Notes: generated from the sequence alone by a model not told the origin. A stretch of DNA of 64,000 bases from Colwellia sp. BRX10-3 (GCF_014077505.1 NZ_JACGWA010000006.1:124001-188000), one strand, 5' to 3'; shown: positions 7,906 to 17,892, numbered from the stretch's first letter. A program made the numbers and translations.

Positions 7906-9096
7906 CTATTTTAACTTGGCTAACCAAATCGCTAAGTTAGTACGCTCTTCGTCTGTCATTTGGGTTTTATTCATAAATGGCATATCTTTAGCGTCAATGA
8001 CACGTGCTTGAATGCGCGGTGCCCATTGTTTAATGGTCTCAATATCAGAAAATACAATACCTGCTGGTGCTATGGTAAATATATCGTCTGTAGGTTGTTC
8101 TGCATGACAAGTGCCACAGCGTTGCTCGATTATTTGTGTTACTTGCGCATTAGTGACTACTTGTTGCTGCTGCTCTGCACTTATTTCAACTTTGCGCGGT
8201 GCAATAGATACTGCTAAAACAATCGTAGCAATTATTGATGCTACTAATATTAGTGGCTTTTGTTTACCAAAATGGCGTAAAACAAAGTATTGGCGAACGG
8301 CGGCAGTGATTAAGATAATAGCAATTAATATTAACCAGTTAGCACTATGATTAAAGGTCATTGGATAATGATTAGAAATCATAATAAAAAGGATGGGTAA
8401 GGTGGTGTAAGTGTTATGTGTCGAGCGAACTTTCGCGTTTAAACCATATGCTGGATCTGGCGCTTTCCCCTCTTCAACGGCTTTAACTAAGGCACGTTGT
8501 GACGGCATAATGCCGAAAAATACGTTACCTGCCATGATGGTACCAATGATAGCGCCCATGTGTATGTAGGCACCACGTGCACTAAATATTTGCGTTAAAC
8601 CATAAGATAAAGCTGTCGCTACCACAATTAAGATCAAGCCTAAAATAATGCCATGGTTTCTCAGCTTAGTACGAACTAAAAATTCGTAAATACCTACGCC
8701 AACAACAATAGAACCAATGCCTAATAAAATGGCTTGCATCTGTGATAGATCCGCAACGCGTTTATCAATTAAATAAGATTCTGCACCCACGTAAAACATA
8801 AGTGATAATAATAAAAATCCGGTGATCCATGTGGTGTATGCTTCCCACTTGAACCAGTGTAATGTCGTTGGGATTTTCGGTGGTGCAAGTTTGTATTTGG
8901 CCACTTCATAAAAACCTCCGCCGTGAATAGCCCAAAGATCGCCGCCAATACCTTTATCCGCTTTCTCTTGCGGTGGTGTTTCTAAATGATTATCTAACCA
9001 TACAAAATAAAAAGAAGCACCTATCCAGGCGATGCCGGTAACAAGGTGAGCAAATCGAATGACTAAATTTAGCCATTCATTAAGATACGGATCCAT
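7906..9096 (-). CDS. puuD: Urate hydroxylase PuuD (membrane, cytochrome c domain)
   Basis: This 396-residue protein oxidises urate to 5-hydroxyisourate. Residues 1-300 form the Urate_ox_N membrane domain of about eight helices (FAHLVTGIAWIGASFYFVW, GGGFYEVAKYKLAPP, FSARGAYIHMGAIIGTIMAG, PSQRALVKAVEEG, RSTHNTYTTLPILFIMISNHYP). The C-terminus carries a cytochrome c heme motif CGTCH near residue 327, so electrons pass to the respiratory chain instead of making peroxide. It replaces soluble uricase. It follows guaD on the same strand. A broken second copy of the same family lies at 21672-21892. Confidence 0.95.
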   Translation of the reverse strand: MDPYLNEWLNLVIRFAHLVTGIAWIGASFYFVWLDNHLETPPQEKADKGIGGDLWAIHGGGFYEVAKYKLAPPKIPTTLHWFKWEAYTTWITGFLLLSLMFYVGAESYLIDKRVADLSQMQAILLGIGSIVVGVGIYEFLVRTKLRNHGIILGLILIVVATALSYGLTQIFSARGAYIHMGAIIGTIMAGNVFFGIMPSQRALVKAVEEGKAPDPAYGLNAKVRSTHNTYTTLPILFIMISNHYPMTFNHSANWLILIAIILITAAVRQYFVLRHFGKQKPLILVASIIATIVLAVSIAPRKVEISAEQQQQVVTNAQVTQIIEQRCGTCHAEQPTDDIFTIAPAGIVFSDIETIKQWAPRIQARVIDAKDMPFMNKTQMTDEERTNLAIWLAKLK

Positions 9097-9169
9097 AATA
9101 TTCCTTAGTGTTCAAATTCGTTAATTTTTAAATTTTTTGTTTATTATTATTTAAGCCTAAGCAAGTCAT

Positions 9170-10456
9170 TTAAACTCGCTCACCCATAATATGAGTCGCT
9201 TTAACATGGCGTTCATCGCCCAACATGCTCAATATGAATAGTTTTTCTGAGAGGGTTTTACAATGTTGCATACGTCTATCCATGAGTGGAGTGGCATGAT
9301 AATCCAAAACAATAAAGTCGGCTTCTGCGCCTTTAATGAAATTACCTATGGTTCCTTCAAGATCTAAAGCAATGGCTCCGCCTAAAGTGGCTAAAAAGAG
9401 CGATTTAAATGGGCTGAGTTTATCGCCGCGAAGTTGCTGAGTTTTATAACCTTCATTGATTGTACTTAGCATAGAAAAAGTGGTACCCGCACCAATATCA
9501 CTTCCTAAACCCACATTAACGTCAAATTTTTCGGCCTGTTGGAGATTAAACAAACCGCTGCCTAAAAATAAGTTTGAACTTGGACAAAAGGCAATGGCAG
9601 AGTCTGTTTCACTTAAACGTTGGCATTCACTGTCATGCAAATGCACGCCATGGGCAAAAACACTACGACGACCGAGTAATTTACTTTTATCATAAACATC
9701 TAAATAGCCGTCACTGTCTGGGAAAATCTCTTCTACCCAAGCAATTTCTGCTTTATTTTCACTTAAATGCGTATGCAAATAAACGCTAGGATTTTCAGCT
9801 AGCAACTGCCCTGCTTTATTTAATTGTTCAGTTGAACAGGTAGGCGCAAATCTAGGTGTGATAGCATATTGTAAACGATCGATATTATGCCATTTTTCAA
9901 TTAATGCTTTACTGTCGTCATAACCACTTTGCGCTGTGTCAGATAAATAATCAGGGCAATTTTGATCCATCAACACTTTGCCACAAATCATGCGGAGTTT
10001 TTTCTGTTGAGCAATAGTGAAAAATGCTTCTACTGACTCTTTATGTACAGTACCAAAAACTAAAGCTGTAGTGGTACCCGCCTCAAGTAGTTGTGTTAAA
10101 AAGAATTCTGCCACTTTTTTGCCATGCTCTACATCAGAGAATTGACGTTCAAATGGAAAAGTATAGTTTTCTAACCACTCCAGTAATTGTTCACCGTATG
10201 AGGCGATCATTTCTGTTTGCGGGTAATGGACATGGGTATCGATAAAACCCGGCATCATTAAACCACTTTCATAGTGGATAACTTCAACACTGCTATCTAA
10301 CGTAGCAAGCAACTCTTTTGCTTCGCCAATTTGATCAACTAGCCCATCTTTAATAATGAGTAGCCCATCTTCGATATATTGATAACTGTCTTGCAGAGCT
10401 ACTTTGGCAGGATCAGCCAAAAAATGCAGTAACTCGCCGCGATATACTTTCAACAT
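9170..10456 (-). CDS. guaD: Guanine deaminase
   Basis: This 428-residue amidohydrolase converts guanine to xanthine and ammonia, feeding Xdh. Zinc-site motifs of the family are visible: GFIDTHVHYPQTEMIASYGE, HTHLSENKAEIAWV, FAHGVHLHDSECQRLSE and the metal aspartate in VGLGSDIGAGTTFSML. The length is typical. It lies between allA and puuD on the same strand, 121 nt after allA, so it may have its own promoter. Confidence 0.95.
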   Translation of the reverse strand: MLKVYRGELLHFLADPAKVALQDSYQYIEDGLLIIKDGLVDQIGEAKELLATLDSSVEVIHYESGLMMPGFIDTHVHYPQTEMIASYGEQLLEWLENYTFPFERQFSDVEHGKKVAEFFLTQLLEAGTTTALVFGTVHKESVEAFFTIAQQKKLRMICGKVLMDQNCPDYLSDTAQSGYDDSKALIEKWHNIDRLQYAITPRFAPTCSTEQLNKAGQLLAENPSVYLHTHLSENKAEIAWVEEIFPDSDGYLDVYDKSKLLGRRSVFAHGVHLHDSECQRLSETDSAIAFCPSSNLFLGSGLFNLQQAEKFDVNVGLGSDIGAGTTFSMLSTINEGYKTQQLRGDKLSPFKSLFLATLGGAIALDLEGTIGNFIKGAEADFIVLDYHATPLMDRRMQHCKTLSEKLFILSMLGDERHVKATHIMGERV

Positions 10457-10577
10457 TATTTATTACCTTCTGATTTATCTATTATATTTGTACAGCTAGT
10501 GCCGATATTTATGGTTAAATAAGTGAGTAAACTTAAACTATTAATAAGCTTTACTCTTGATTAACGGTTAGCGAAGT

Positions 10578-11084
10578 TTAACTTTCTGCAATCACAATAG
10601 AGCCATCTAATTCAAGTACATCACAGTTATCACCTTTACCACCTCGATCAACAACTAAAAAGTCACTTTCACCGCCAAGTGCTAAACAGAAATGATGCCA
10701 AGTGCCTTTGTGATAGTTAACACCTTGGTCTGAATTTGCGATAAATATTTCTAGCTTATTCACGTTAAAATCACCTGCGGGGGCAACTACCACTAAATAT
10801 GGGTTTTGGCCCATAGGAATGAAGGCTTGGCTACCGTGTGGATGACGTTCCATCATTTTAATCGCAATAGGTTGCGCTAGTGGTGTTGAGCGAAATATAT
10901 TGATAATGGCGTGACCGGCATTATCACTAACATCAATGTTAGCTAGATCATGATAACGCTGGGTATAACCATCGTTAATTTCAATTATTTTCGCTTCAGC
11001 GTTGGCTTCAATAACATCACCAAAGGCACTGAATGCGGCATTTGTTAATGGCTTTGGTGTAATTGTATTTATTTTGTTAGTCAT
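10578..11084 (-). CDS. allA: Ureidoglycolate lyase AllA
   Basis: This 168-residue protein splits ureidoglycolate into glyoxylate and urea, the last step of the ureide route. Family features include FSAFGDVIEA, MMERHPHGSQAFIPMG and NYHKGTWHHFCLALGG in a cupin-like fold. The length matches the family. It is 25 nt downstream of uraH, so uraD-uraH-allA read as one operon. The glyoxylate it makes would have been used by the malate synthase G whose gene is now a remnant at 18735-19133. Confidence 0.93.
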   Translation of the reverse strand: MTNKINTITPKPLTNAAFSAFGDVIEANAEAKIIEINDGYTQRYHDLANIDVSDNAGHAIINIFRSTPLAQPIAIKMMERHPHGSQAFIPMGQNPYLVVVAPAGDFNVNKLEIFIANSDQGVNYHKGTWHHFCLALGGESDFLVVDRGGKGDNCDVLELDGSIVIAES

Positions 11085-11109
11085 GGTAATTTCTTATTTT
11101 AATTTGTTG

Positions 11110-11451
11110 TTAACTACCACGGTATGTTGAATAACCAAATGCCGTTAATAACAATGGAATATGGTAATGACTGGCGCTACCATCAAGTTCGAAAACAATA
11201 TCAACAAAAGGGTAAAAACCTTGCTCTTTATTCGCGTTAAAATAAGGTTTAGTCGCAAAATGCATACGATATACACCCGCAGCAAGCACTACATCATCCG
11301 CTAACAAACCAGCGATGCGACCGTCGGCATTAGTAAAACCTGTCGCTAACTCATTCCAACCATCATGAGTTTGGGCAAACAAGGTAATAGGTAAGTTTTT
11401 CGCTGGTAAGCCGCGAGTCGTATCAAGCACATGAGTGGTTATTTGGCTCAT
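11110..11451 (-). CDS. uraH: 5-hydroxyisourate hydrolase (transthyretin-like)
   Basis: This 113-residue protein hydrolyses 5-hydroxyisourate made by PuuD to OHCU. It starts with the family N-terminus ITTHVLDTTRGLPAKNL and ends with the diagnostic C-terminal YRGS that separates the enzymes from transthyretin. Conserved His and Arg residues (THVLD, HYHIPLLL, FGYSTYRGS) are present. It overlaps the uraD stop by 4 nt (ATGA). Confidence 0.97.
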   Translation of the reverse strand: MSQITTHVLDTTRGLPAKNLPITLFAQTHDGWNELATGFTNADGRIAGLLADDVVLAAGVYRMHFATKPYFNANKEQGFYPFVDIVFELDGSASHYHIPLLLTAFGYSTYRGS

Positions 11452-11951
11452 ATTAATTTCTCTAAACGTAAATGGAATATTTTGCGCTGCTCTTCAGCCG
11501 CATTAGCCAGTTCAGTGGCTTTATCGTTCGGTAAGCGCTCTTGAAGTAACTCGACCATTTGCGCCGCACTCTTACCTGTTGCACAAACAATAAAAATAAA
11601 GCCAAACTTTTCTAAGTAATCTGCGTTACCTTGCGATAATGACTTAATAACTTGTTCGGTTGCTTCACTCACTGAACTTTGTTCGCCACTAGCAAGCTCT
11701 TTAGTATTGGCATATTTAGCTCTTAACGTATCAACATTGCCAATTTGAGGGTGACCTTCAAACGCTTCTAAATAATCTGCTTCATCAAGACCTTGCCAAG
11801 CTATGTCAGCTTTGGTTTTTAGGTCTTGCTTATCAGCGAAAGGACGCGCCTTAACCATACCTGCTACCCAAGTTGCTGATGTACAGCATTGCATAAAAAT
11901 ATGGCTAGTTTCATCGACGGTTAACTCATTTAATTGTGCTAAATTCATCAT
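11448..11951 (-). CDS. uraD: OHCU decarboxylase
   Basis: This 167-residue helical protein decarboxylates 2-oxo-4-hydroxy-4-carboxy-5-ureidoimidazoline to S-allantoin. The family core is present: catalytic His region FEGHPQIGNVDTLRAKY (usually GHPRIG), EQSSVSEATEQ and a FGFIFIVCATGKSA segment. It is first in the uraD-uraH-allA operon, preceded by a GGGAA ribosome site. The Gln in place of Arg in GHPxIG is a mild variant. Confidence 0.95.
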   Translation of the reverse strand: MMNLAQLNELTVDETSHIFMQCCTSATWVAGMVKARPFADKQDLKTKADIAWQGLDEADYLEAFEGHPQIGNVDTLRAKYANTKELASGEQSSVSEATEQVIKSLSQGNADYLEKFGFIFIVCATGKSAAQMVELLQERLPNDKATELANAAEEQRKIFHLRLEKLI

Positions 11952-12186
11952 ATTCCCTGTTAAATTATTTTATGTAAATATGTTTCGCGATAACTGGCTA
12001 AGTCATTATTAATAATGTTTTACTCATCAATTTATAAGCTCACGCAATAACTATATTACTCTCTTTATTTGTACTTTCTAACGTAAAAATATTTCACATT
12101 GTAAAACGGTATTAATTAAAATTTATGAAATAATAAGGTATGGATTATCTATAACTTGATAGACACACCTAGAACAAAATCTCACG

Positions 12187-13104
12187 TTAATCGGTGTTAA
12201 GTAATTGTTTGAATTCTTTCCAATGAATACCCTGCTGCGTTTTAGGGCGGCTTTTGTTCAGTGAGCTTGACAACGAATTATTCTGGTTGGTTTGTTCAGC
12301 CTGTTGATTTAATAACGCTATTTTTTCTTGTTCAGCTTGATATATATTAATAATTTCTGCTGACACAGACACTGCCACTTCCATGGGTAATTTACCGCCA
12401 ACTTGTGATAAACCAATTGGGCAATTCATTCTAGCGACTTGCTGTTCATCAATATCTCGATGTTTATAACGCTGTTTAAATCTACGCCATTTTGTGTCCG
12501 AGGCAATTAAGCCTAAATAATGAAAATCTGCGCGTTTTAAAATCGCTTGTGATATTTCAAAATCCATTTGATGGTTATGTGTCATGACAATAAAGTAGCT
12601 ATTTTCTGGCATGCTCGCTATTTCAAATTCAGGCGCATCACTGACCACTTTATGAACATTATTATAAATTTCAGCATTTACCGGGAACTGCTCTGCGCGA
12701 CTGTCTACCCAAGTTACTTTACACGGCAACTGCGCTAATATTGGTATTAATGCCTTGCCAACATGGCCGGCACCAAACAACATAATATTAACGCCAGTAG
12801 CTGCAAAGCATTCAAACAATACCGTCGTATTGCCACCACAACATTGGCCTAAATTGCTGCCTAATTGAAAGTGCTCGATATGCTGACAACTTTTACCGCT
12901 AGCCAGCATTTTTTTCGCATATTTAATCGCTTTATGTTCAAGGTGACCACCGCCAATAGTGTCAAAAATATCATCACTGCTGATCACCATTTTTGTGCCG
13001 CTATTTCTTGGTGTTGAGCCTGAAACCCCAACCAATGTCACTAAGACATAGGCTTGGCCTTGTTTGCTCAACTTATAACTCGCGCTGCTCCAGTTTGATG
13101 TCAT
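12187..13104 (-). CDS. xdhC: Xanthine dehydrogenase accessory protein XdhC
   Basis: This 305-residue chaperone inserts the sulfurated molybdenum cofactor into XdhB. Features are the N-terminal VTLVGVSGSTPRNSGTKMVI and GGHLEHKAI, the LGQCCGGNTTVLFE segment, a nucleotide-binding-like MLFGAGHVGKALIPIL strand, and a C-terminal IGLSQVGGKLPMEVAVSVSAEI. About 40 polar C-terminal residues (EQTNQNNSLSSSLNKSRP) are an extension. It starts 10 nt after the xdhB stop, completing the xdhABC operon. Confidence 0.93.
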   Translation of the reverse strand: MTSNWSSASYKLSKQGQAYVLVTLVGVSGSTPRNSGTKMVISSDDIFDTIGGGHLEHKAIKYAKKMLASGKSCQHIEHFQLGSNLGQCCGGNTTVLFECFAATGVNIMLFGAGHVGKALIPILAQLPCKVTWVDSRAEQFPVNAEIYNNVHKVVSDAPEFEIASMPENSYFIVMTHNHQMDFEISQAILKRADFHYLGLIASDTKWRRFKQRYKHRDIDEQQVARMNCPIGLSQVGGKLPMEVAVSVSAEIINIYQAEQEKIALLNQQAEQTNQNNSLSSSLNKSRPKTQQGIHWKEFKQLLNTD

Positions 13105-13114
13105 AATTATTTAC

Positions 13115-15478
13115 CTAAGTTTGCGCACTGTCCTTCATGGCCTCAACTGCCCAAAGCACACGTTCAGGCGTTGCAGGCGTATCAAGTGCCGGACTTAATT
13201 TGTAGTCAGATACGCTTGATATTGCATCTTTGAGTGCCGACCAAACCGATATGCCCAACATAAATGGCGGTTCACCAACCGCTTTCGAATTATAAATCGT
13301 TTGCTCTCGATTAGGATCGTCTGGCACCAAATCGACTCTGAAATCGCTTGGTGTGTCGCTAATTGCAGGAATTTTATAAGTAGCAGGGTTATTCGATAAC
13401 AATCGACCTTGCTCATTCCAAACCAACTCTTCGGTTGTTAACCAACCCATACCTTGAATAAACGCACCTTCTATTTGGCCAATATCAATGGCTGGATTCA
13501 ATGACTGACCCACGTCATGCAAAATGTCAGCGCGTAATAATTTGTATTCACCGGTTAAGGTATCAATTAATACTTCAGATACTGCCGCCCCCGTTGAGTA
13601 ATAGAAAAACGGTCGACCTATCCCCGTAGCGCGATCAAAATGAATTTTTGGTGTTTTATAAAAACCTGTTGACGAAAGTGAAACTCGGCCCATATAGGCT
13701 TGCTGAACAAACTCAGCGAATGAGAAGGTTTCTGCCCCCACTAATACTTGGCCTTCTTTAAAGCTAACTTCGGTTTCGTTTACGTTATATTTTTCACAAG
13801 CAAAGGCGATTAAACGTGCTTTGATAGTTTGAGCCGCCGCTTGTGCCGCTTTACCATTTAAGTCGGTGCCTGATGACGCCGCCGTTGGTGAGGTATTAGG
13901 TACTTTATCGGTACGCGTGGCAGACACGCCAACGGTATCAACATCAACTTGAAATTCTTCGGCAACAATTTGCGCCACTTTAGTATATAAACCTTGGCCC
14001 ATTTCAGTGCCGCCATGGTTTAAATGAATAGTGCCATCAGTATAAATATGTACTAATGCCCCGGCTTGGTTCAAATGCTGTACGGTAAATGAAATACCAA
14101 ATTTAACGGGTGTTAAGGCAATGCCCTTTTTTAAAATAGTATTTTCAATATTGAACTGACTAATGCTTTCTCTGCGAGCTTGGTAATCTGAACTTTGCTC
14201 TAATGAGGAAATTAATTCCGCCATTTTATTATGTTCAACAGTTTGATGATAATGGGTGACGTTGCGATCATCTTTACCGTATAAATTTATTTTACGAATA
14301 TCTAACGGATCTTTACCTAGATATCGTGCAATATCGTCCATCACCATTTCAATGGTCATCATACCTTGTGGTCCGCCAAAACCACGATAAGCGGTATGCG
14401 AAACGGTATTTAATTTACACCGATTACCGGTGACCGTTGCTTGATCTAAAAAGTAGGCATTGTCAGAATGGAACATAGCTCTATCAACAATGGCATCTGA
14501 CAAATCAGGTGAATAACCACAGTTACCATTTACCTCGATATTAATGCCTTTAATTTGCCCGTTACTATCAAAACCAACGTGGTAGTTATTTTCAAACGGA
14601 TGGCGTTTACCTGTCATGCACATATCGTCTGAACGGCTAAGTTTAAACTTAACCGGACGTTTTGTTACATTGGATAAAAGTGCAGCTAGACAAGCCCATG
14701 GTGCAGCTTGGGTTTCTTTACCACCAAAACCTCCCCCCATTCGGCGCGTATCAACGATAACTTTATTCAGTGGAATATCGAGCACTTCAGCCACTAACTT
14801 TTGTACTTCACTCGGGTGTTGTGATGATGAAAATACGGTCATGCCGCCATCTTCGGTAGGCTCAGCCGTTGAAACTTGTCCTTCAAGATAAAAATGCTCT
14901 TGACCACCGACTGTAATTTCACCTGATAGCTGATGCTCAGCTTGATCAATCGCGGCTCCAGAATCTCCGCGCTTCATGGTAAATGGCGGGCGAACAAAGT
15001 TTTGCTTTGCTAATGCATCTTTTACGGTTAATACCGCAGGAAGCTCTTCATATTCAATTTTGGCCAGTTTAACAGCTCGTCTAGCCAAGTCATGACTGGT
15101 GGCAGCTACCGCAAATATAGGCTGGCCGACATAATCAACTTTGCCAATGGCAAGTACTGGATCGCCTGGAAATACGGGTCCGATATCTGTGTGTCCCGGA
15201 ACATCTTCTACGGTGATCAAAGCTACTACGCCTTCTGCCGCTTTTACTGCCGATAAGTCGATACTTTTAATGAGGCCGTGCGCAATGGTACTTTGACCTG
15301 CAGCTGCATGTAATTGCCCACGCAGGCTTGGTCTATCATCAATATATAATGCTTCACCACTGACGTGCTTGTCGGCGCTTTCGTGCTTTTTCGAGCGACC
15401 AACTCCGCCTTGACCGACTGAAGCTAATTCATTATTTATATTCTCGTTAGAGTGTTTTGTGTCTATAAGATTACGCAT
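13115..15478 (-). CDS. xdhB: Xanthine dehydrogenase molybdenum-binding subunit XdhB
   Basis: This 787-residue catalytic subunit oxidises hypoxanthine and xanthine to urate. Moco-binding and active-site motifs are present: QEHFYLEGQVSTAEPTEDG, RRMGGGFGGKETQA, YRGFGGPQGMMTIEMVMDDI, NHGGTEMGQGLYTKVAQI and the catalytic glutamate in KAVGEPPFMLGISV. The length matches bacterial two-subunit enzymes. It overlaps the end of xdhA by 8 nt, so assembly of the subunits is translationally coupled. Confidence 0.96.
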   Translation of the reverse strand: MRNLIDTKHSNENINNELASVGQGGVGRSKKHESADKHVSGEALYIDDRPSLRGQLHAAAGQSTIAHGLIKSIDLSAVKAAEGVVALITVEDVPGHTDIGPVFPGDPVLAIGKVDYVGQPIFAVAATSHDLARRAVKLAKIEYEELPAVLTVKDALAKQNFVRPPFTMKRGDSGAAIDQAEHQLSGEITVGGQEHFYLEGQVSTAEPTEDGGMTVFSSSQHPSEVQKLVAEVLDIPLNKVIVDTRRMGGGFGGKETQAAPWACLAALLSNVTKRPVKFKLSRSDDMCMTGKRHPFENNYHVGFDSNGQIKGINIEVNGNCGYSPDLSDAIVDRAMFHSDNAYFLDQATVTGNRCKLNTVSHTAYRGFGGPQGMMTIEMVMDDIARYLGKDPLDIRKINLYGKDDRNVTHYHQTVEHNKMAELISSLEQSSDYQARRESISQFNIENTILKKGIALTPVKFGISFTVQHLNQAGALVHIYTDGTIHLNHGGTEMGQGLYTKVAQIVAEEFQVDVDTVGVSATRTDKVPNTSPTAASSGTDLNGKAAQAAAQTIKARLIAFACEKYNVNETEVSFKEGQVLVGAETFSFAEFVQQAYMGRVSLSSTGFYKTPKIHFDRATGIGRPFFYYSTGAAVSEVLIDTLTGEYKLLRADILHDVGQSLNPAIDIGQIEGAFIQGMGWLTTEELVWNEQGRLLSNNPATYKIPAISDTPSDFRVDLVPDDPNREQTIYNSKAVGEPPFMLGISVWSALKDAISSVSDYKLSPALDTPATPERVLWAVEAMKDSAQT

Positions 15479-16928
15479 AATTAACTACCCGAGTTTCAAT
15501 ATTTTTACTTTGTAATTCCAAGTAACACTTATGGATTAAGTTTTGTGCCACTTTCATGCGATATTTATCGGAAGCGCGCACATCAGACATAGGTTTAAAG
15601 TCTTGCGTTAATGCCAGTTGCGCTGCAGTAATGCTTTCACCATTGAATGTGTTATTTAGCAAGGCTGCTTCACATTGCTTAGCACGCATTGGAATGCCCG
15701 CCATGCCCCCGAAGGCAATTCGAACATTGGTGACAATATTGTCTTTAAGTTCGATATTAAAGGCCGCTAAAACCGCTGAGATGTCGTCATCAATGCGCTT
15801 AGAAATTTTGTAAACTTTCAATACTTGGTCAGGCTTAGACTTAGGTATATAAATATTTTTGATAAATTCAGACGCTTTTAATACCGTTTTTTTGTAATCA
15901 ACAAAGAAGTCTTCTACGGCTATTTTTCGCTCACTGTCACCGTGTTGCAAGGTTATTTCTGCTCCTAAAGCAATTAGCGCTGGCGGCATATCACCAATGG
16001 GAGAGGCATTACCAATATTGCCACCTAAAGTGCCATTATTTCGAATTTGCCTTGAACCAATACGTTCAATCATTTCGCCAAGCTCATGATATTCATTATG
16101 TAACATAGGAGTAAATTCACTATAAGGTACTGCTGAACCGATAATAAACTCTTCGGCGTTATTCTCTAAAGTATGCAGTTCAGCTACATCACCCAAATAA
16201 ACAAGATCTTCAATGGTGGCTAAGTTTTGTGTCACGGTTAGCGCTAAATCGGTAGCACCGGCAACTAAAGTTGCTTTCGGGTTTGCTAGTAACTTTTCAG
16301 CCAATTCTGCGGTGGTTTTCGGTGCAAAGTAACAATGATGAGCATTAGCAAGTTTGGCTGATGGTAATGTTTTAAAATCATTCAACTGCTGTACTGTTTG
16401 GTTATAATGTTGAGAAAATGAATCAGCTTCACTGTGTTCACTGGATGCTAAAGCCGCATCGATAATAGAGCGATATCCTGTACAACGGCATAGATTACCA
16501 GCGAGTGCTTCTAAAACCTCAGCTCGATTTGGCTTGCTGTTATGCTTGTGTAGTGCAAATGAGGACATAACAAAACCTGGTGTACAAAATCCACATTGCG
16601 AACCATGATGATCCACCATAGATTGCTGTACATGATGTAATTGAGCACCTTGCTTTAGGTGCTCAACAGTAATAAGTTGCTTGCCATGCAAACTGCCGAA
16701 AAAACTAATACATGCATTTATCGATTTATAATTAAGTGTTTGATTATCTTTTGCCAACTCAGCAATGACAACCGTACAAGCACCACAATCTCCAGAGGAA
16801 CACCCTTCTTTCGTGCCATTTTTAAAACGCTCTTCACGTAAATACTGTAGAACAGTTAAATTGGGATCAATGTTTTCTATCTTTACAACGTCGTTGTTTA
16901 ATAGGAATTGAACTGAACTTAAGGTCAT
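15471..16928 (-). CDS. xdhA: Xanthine dehydrogenase small subunit XdhA (2Fe-2S and FAD)
   Basis: This 485-residue subunit passes electrons from the molybdenum site to NAD+. Residues 1-165 carry two [2Fe-2S] clusters (GCSSGDCGACTVV; QCGFCTPGFVMSSF and CRCTGYRSI). Residues about 185-360 form the FAD domain (LVAGATDLALTVTQ, GTLGGNIGNASPIGDMPP). The ATG at 16928 is chosen because it begins the conserved MTLSSVQFLLN strand; an upstream in-frame ATG at 17015 would add 29 unconserved residues over the putative operator. It is the first gene of xdhABC. Confidence 0.95.
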   Translation of the reverse strand: MTLSSVQFLLNNDVVKIENIDPNLTVLQYLREERFKNGTKEGCSSGDCGACTVVIAELAKDNQTLNYKSINACISFFGSLHGKQLITVEHLKQGAQLHHVQQSMVDHHGSQCGFCTPGFVMSSFALHKHNSKPNRAEVLEALAGNLCRCTGYRSIIDAALASSEHSEADSFSQHYNQTVQQLNDFKTLPSAKLANAHHCYFAPKTTAELAEKLLANPKATLVAGATDLALTVTQNLATIEDLVYLGDVAELHTLENNAEEFIIGSAVPYSEFTPMLHNEYHELGEMIERIGSRQIRNNGTLGGNIGNASPIGDMPPALIALGAEITLQHGDSERKIAVEDFFVDYKKTVLKASEFIKNIYIPKSKPDQVLKVYKISKRIDDDISAVLAAFNIELKDNIVTNVRIAFGGMAGIPMRAKQCEAALLNNTFNGESITAAQLALTQDFKPMSDVRASDKYRMKVAQNLIHKCYLELQSKNIETRVVNYA

Positions 16929-16999
16929 AATGAGGTCCGTTTTTAATCTTTTGACATTTGTGGATGCTGAATTGGTATCAAATATATCAGAATAAAAAC

Positions 17000-17015
17000 C
17001 TGACACAAGTGTCAA
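17000..17015. promoter_or_regulatory. Candidate RutR-type operator upstream of xdhA
   Basis: CTGACACAAGTGTCAA is an inverted repeat (TGACAC-AA-GTGTCA). The outer TGAC and GTCAA half-sites have the same 16-bp spacing as the known RutR box TTGACCA-N2-TGGTCAA. It lies 72 nt upstream of the xdhA start. Assignment to the RutR-like protein at 7127 is inferred. Confidence 0.4.
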
Positions 17016-17821
17016 TTTATGGTTTTGAGCTTTTTATTCATGATTAAAACGTCCAATGATTAAATAGCAGTAGCACGTATAAATGCAGAAGAAATAGCAA
17101 CACTTAATAAAAGTTAATAAAAACAAACAGTAGTAAAATTAAATGCGTTTTAATCATTTTGGCTTGTGGATAATTTGGTTTGTAAATTTGGTCACACGTA
17201 TTTAATGACTTGGCATACCTTAATTCATGCTTCTGTGAGGCCGCATACTAAATAGCTTTAACTTAGATGATTTGTTAGCCTTAGCAAAAATAAAATAGTT
17301 TATAAACACAATATACTCGTTGAATTGCCATCTATTTATTATAGACCTTTGCTCGGAAAAACATAAAAGACGAAGTCGATAAAAAAAATAGCCCCGTGGG
17401 CCACTAAAATTTCTGAACTCGACACTAAGCTCATGGCAATTACCAGTCGAATACTTCGCATTAGCACGCCACATGCATTTTCACCAAATCAGCTGCTCGA
17501 ACAAATCTTGATCACTTCTGGCACTATACTAGCCGAATATATTTACTTGAACGGAAGAAACTTGTTATCGGCAAAACGAATAAGAGAGATAAAAGAAGTG
17601 TAACCGTGCCGTTTACACCAAAAGATTTAAGCCTTATCGAGCAAGTGATGGTTGAATATGCTCAGAGCAAAACAAAGCTGGTTTCATGTTTATCATCAGC
17701 AGAAAATTGCAGTTTGAGAGTTTATTGAAAAAATATTTAACGCAAGTGGGTTACTAATGCTAAACCGTAAAATGACAATAAACGGCTTAGCCAATTTTCT
17801 GAGTTATGAATAAAATTAAAG
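17016..17821. other. Long non-coding gap between allE and xdhA
   Basis: About 800 nt without a convincing gene. An 84-codon frame on the minus strand (17220-17474) has no ribosome site and Cys/Arg/Phe-rich content unlike its neighbours. Short plus-strand frames near 17410-17730 are interrupted by stops and match nothing I recognise. It may hold decayed coding DNA, as elsewhere in this island, plus the xdhA promoter. Confidence 0.5.
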
Positions 17822-17871
17822 AAAAAAAAGCGCATATAGTGTCATTCAACAATGACGGCTATATACGCTTT
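17822..17871 (-). terminator. Intrinsic terminator after allE
   Basis: Read on the minus strand, a long near-perfect hairpin (17827-17871; outer arm AAAGCG/CGCTTT, inner arms TGTCATT/AATGACG around a CAAC loop) is followed by a run of eight T residues (complement of 17822-17829). It starts 22 nt after the allE stop codon and should end the puuE-allE transcript. Confidence 0.85.
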
Positions 17872-17892
17872 AAATTTTAATTTTTTAGGTTA

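Noticed and set aside
17220-17474. 84-codon minus-strand frame in the xdhA-allE gap
   Set aside because: No ribosome site, unusual Cys/Arg/Phe-rich content, no family resemblance, so it is probably a chance frame.
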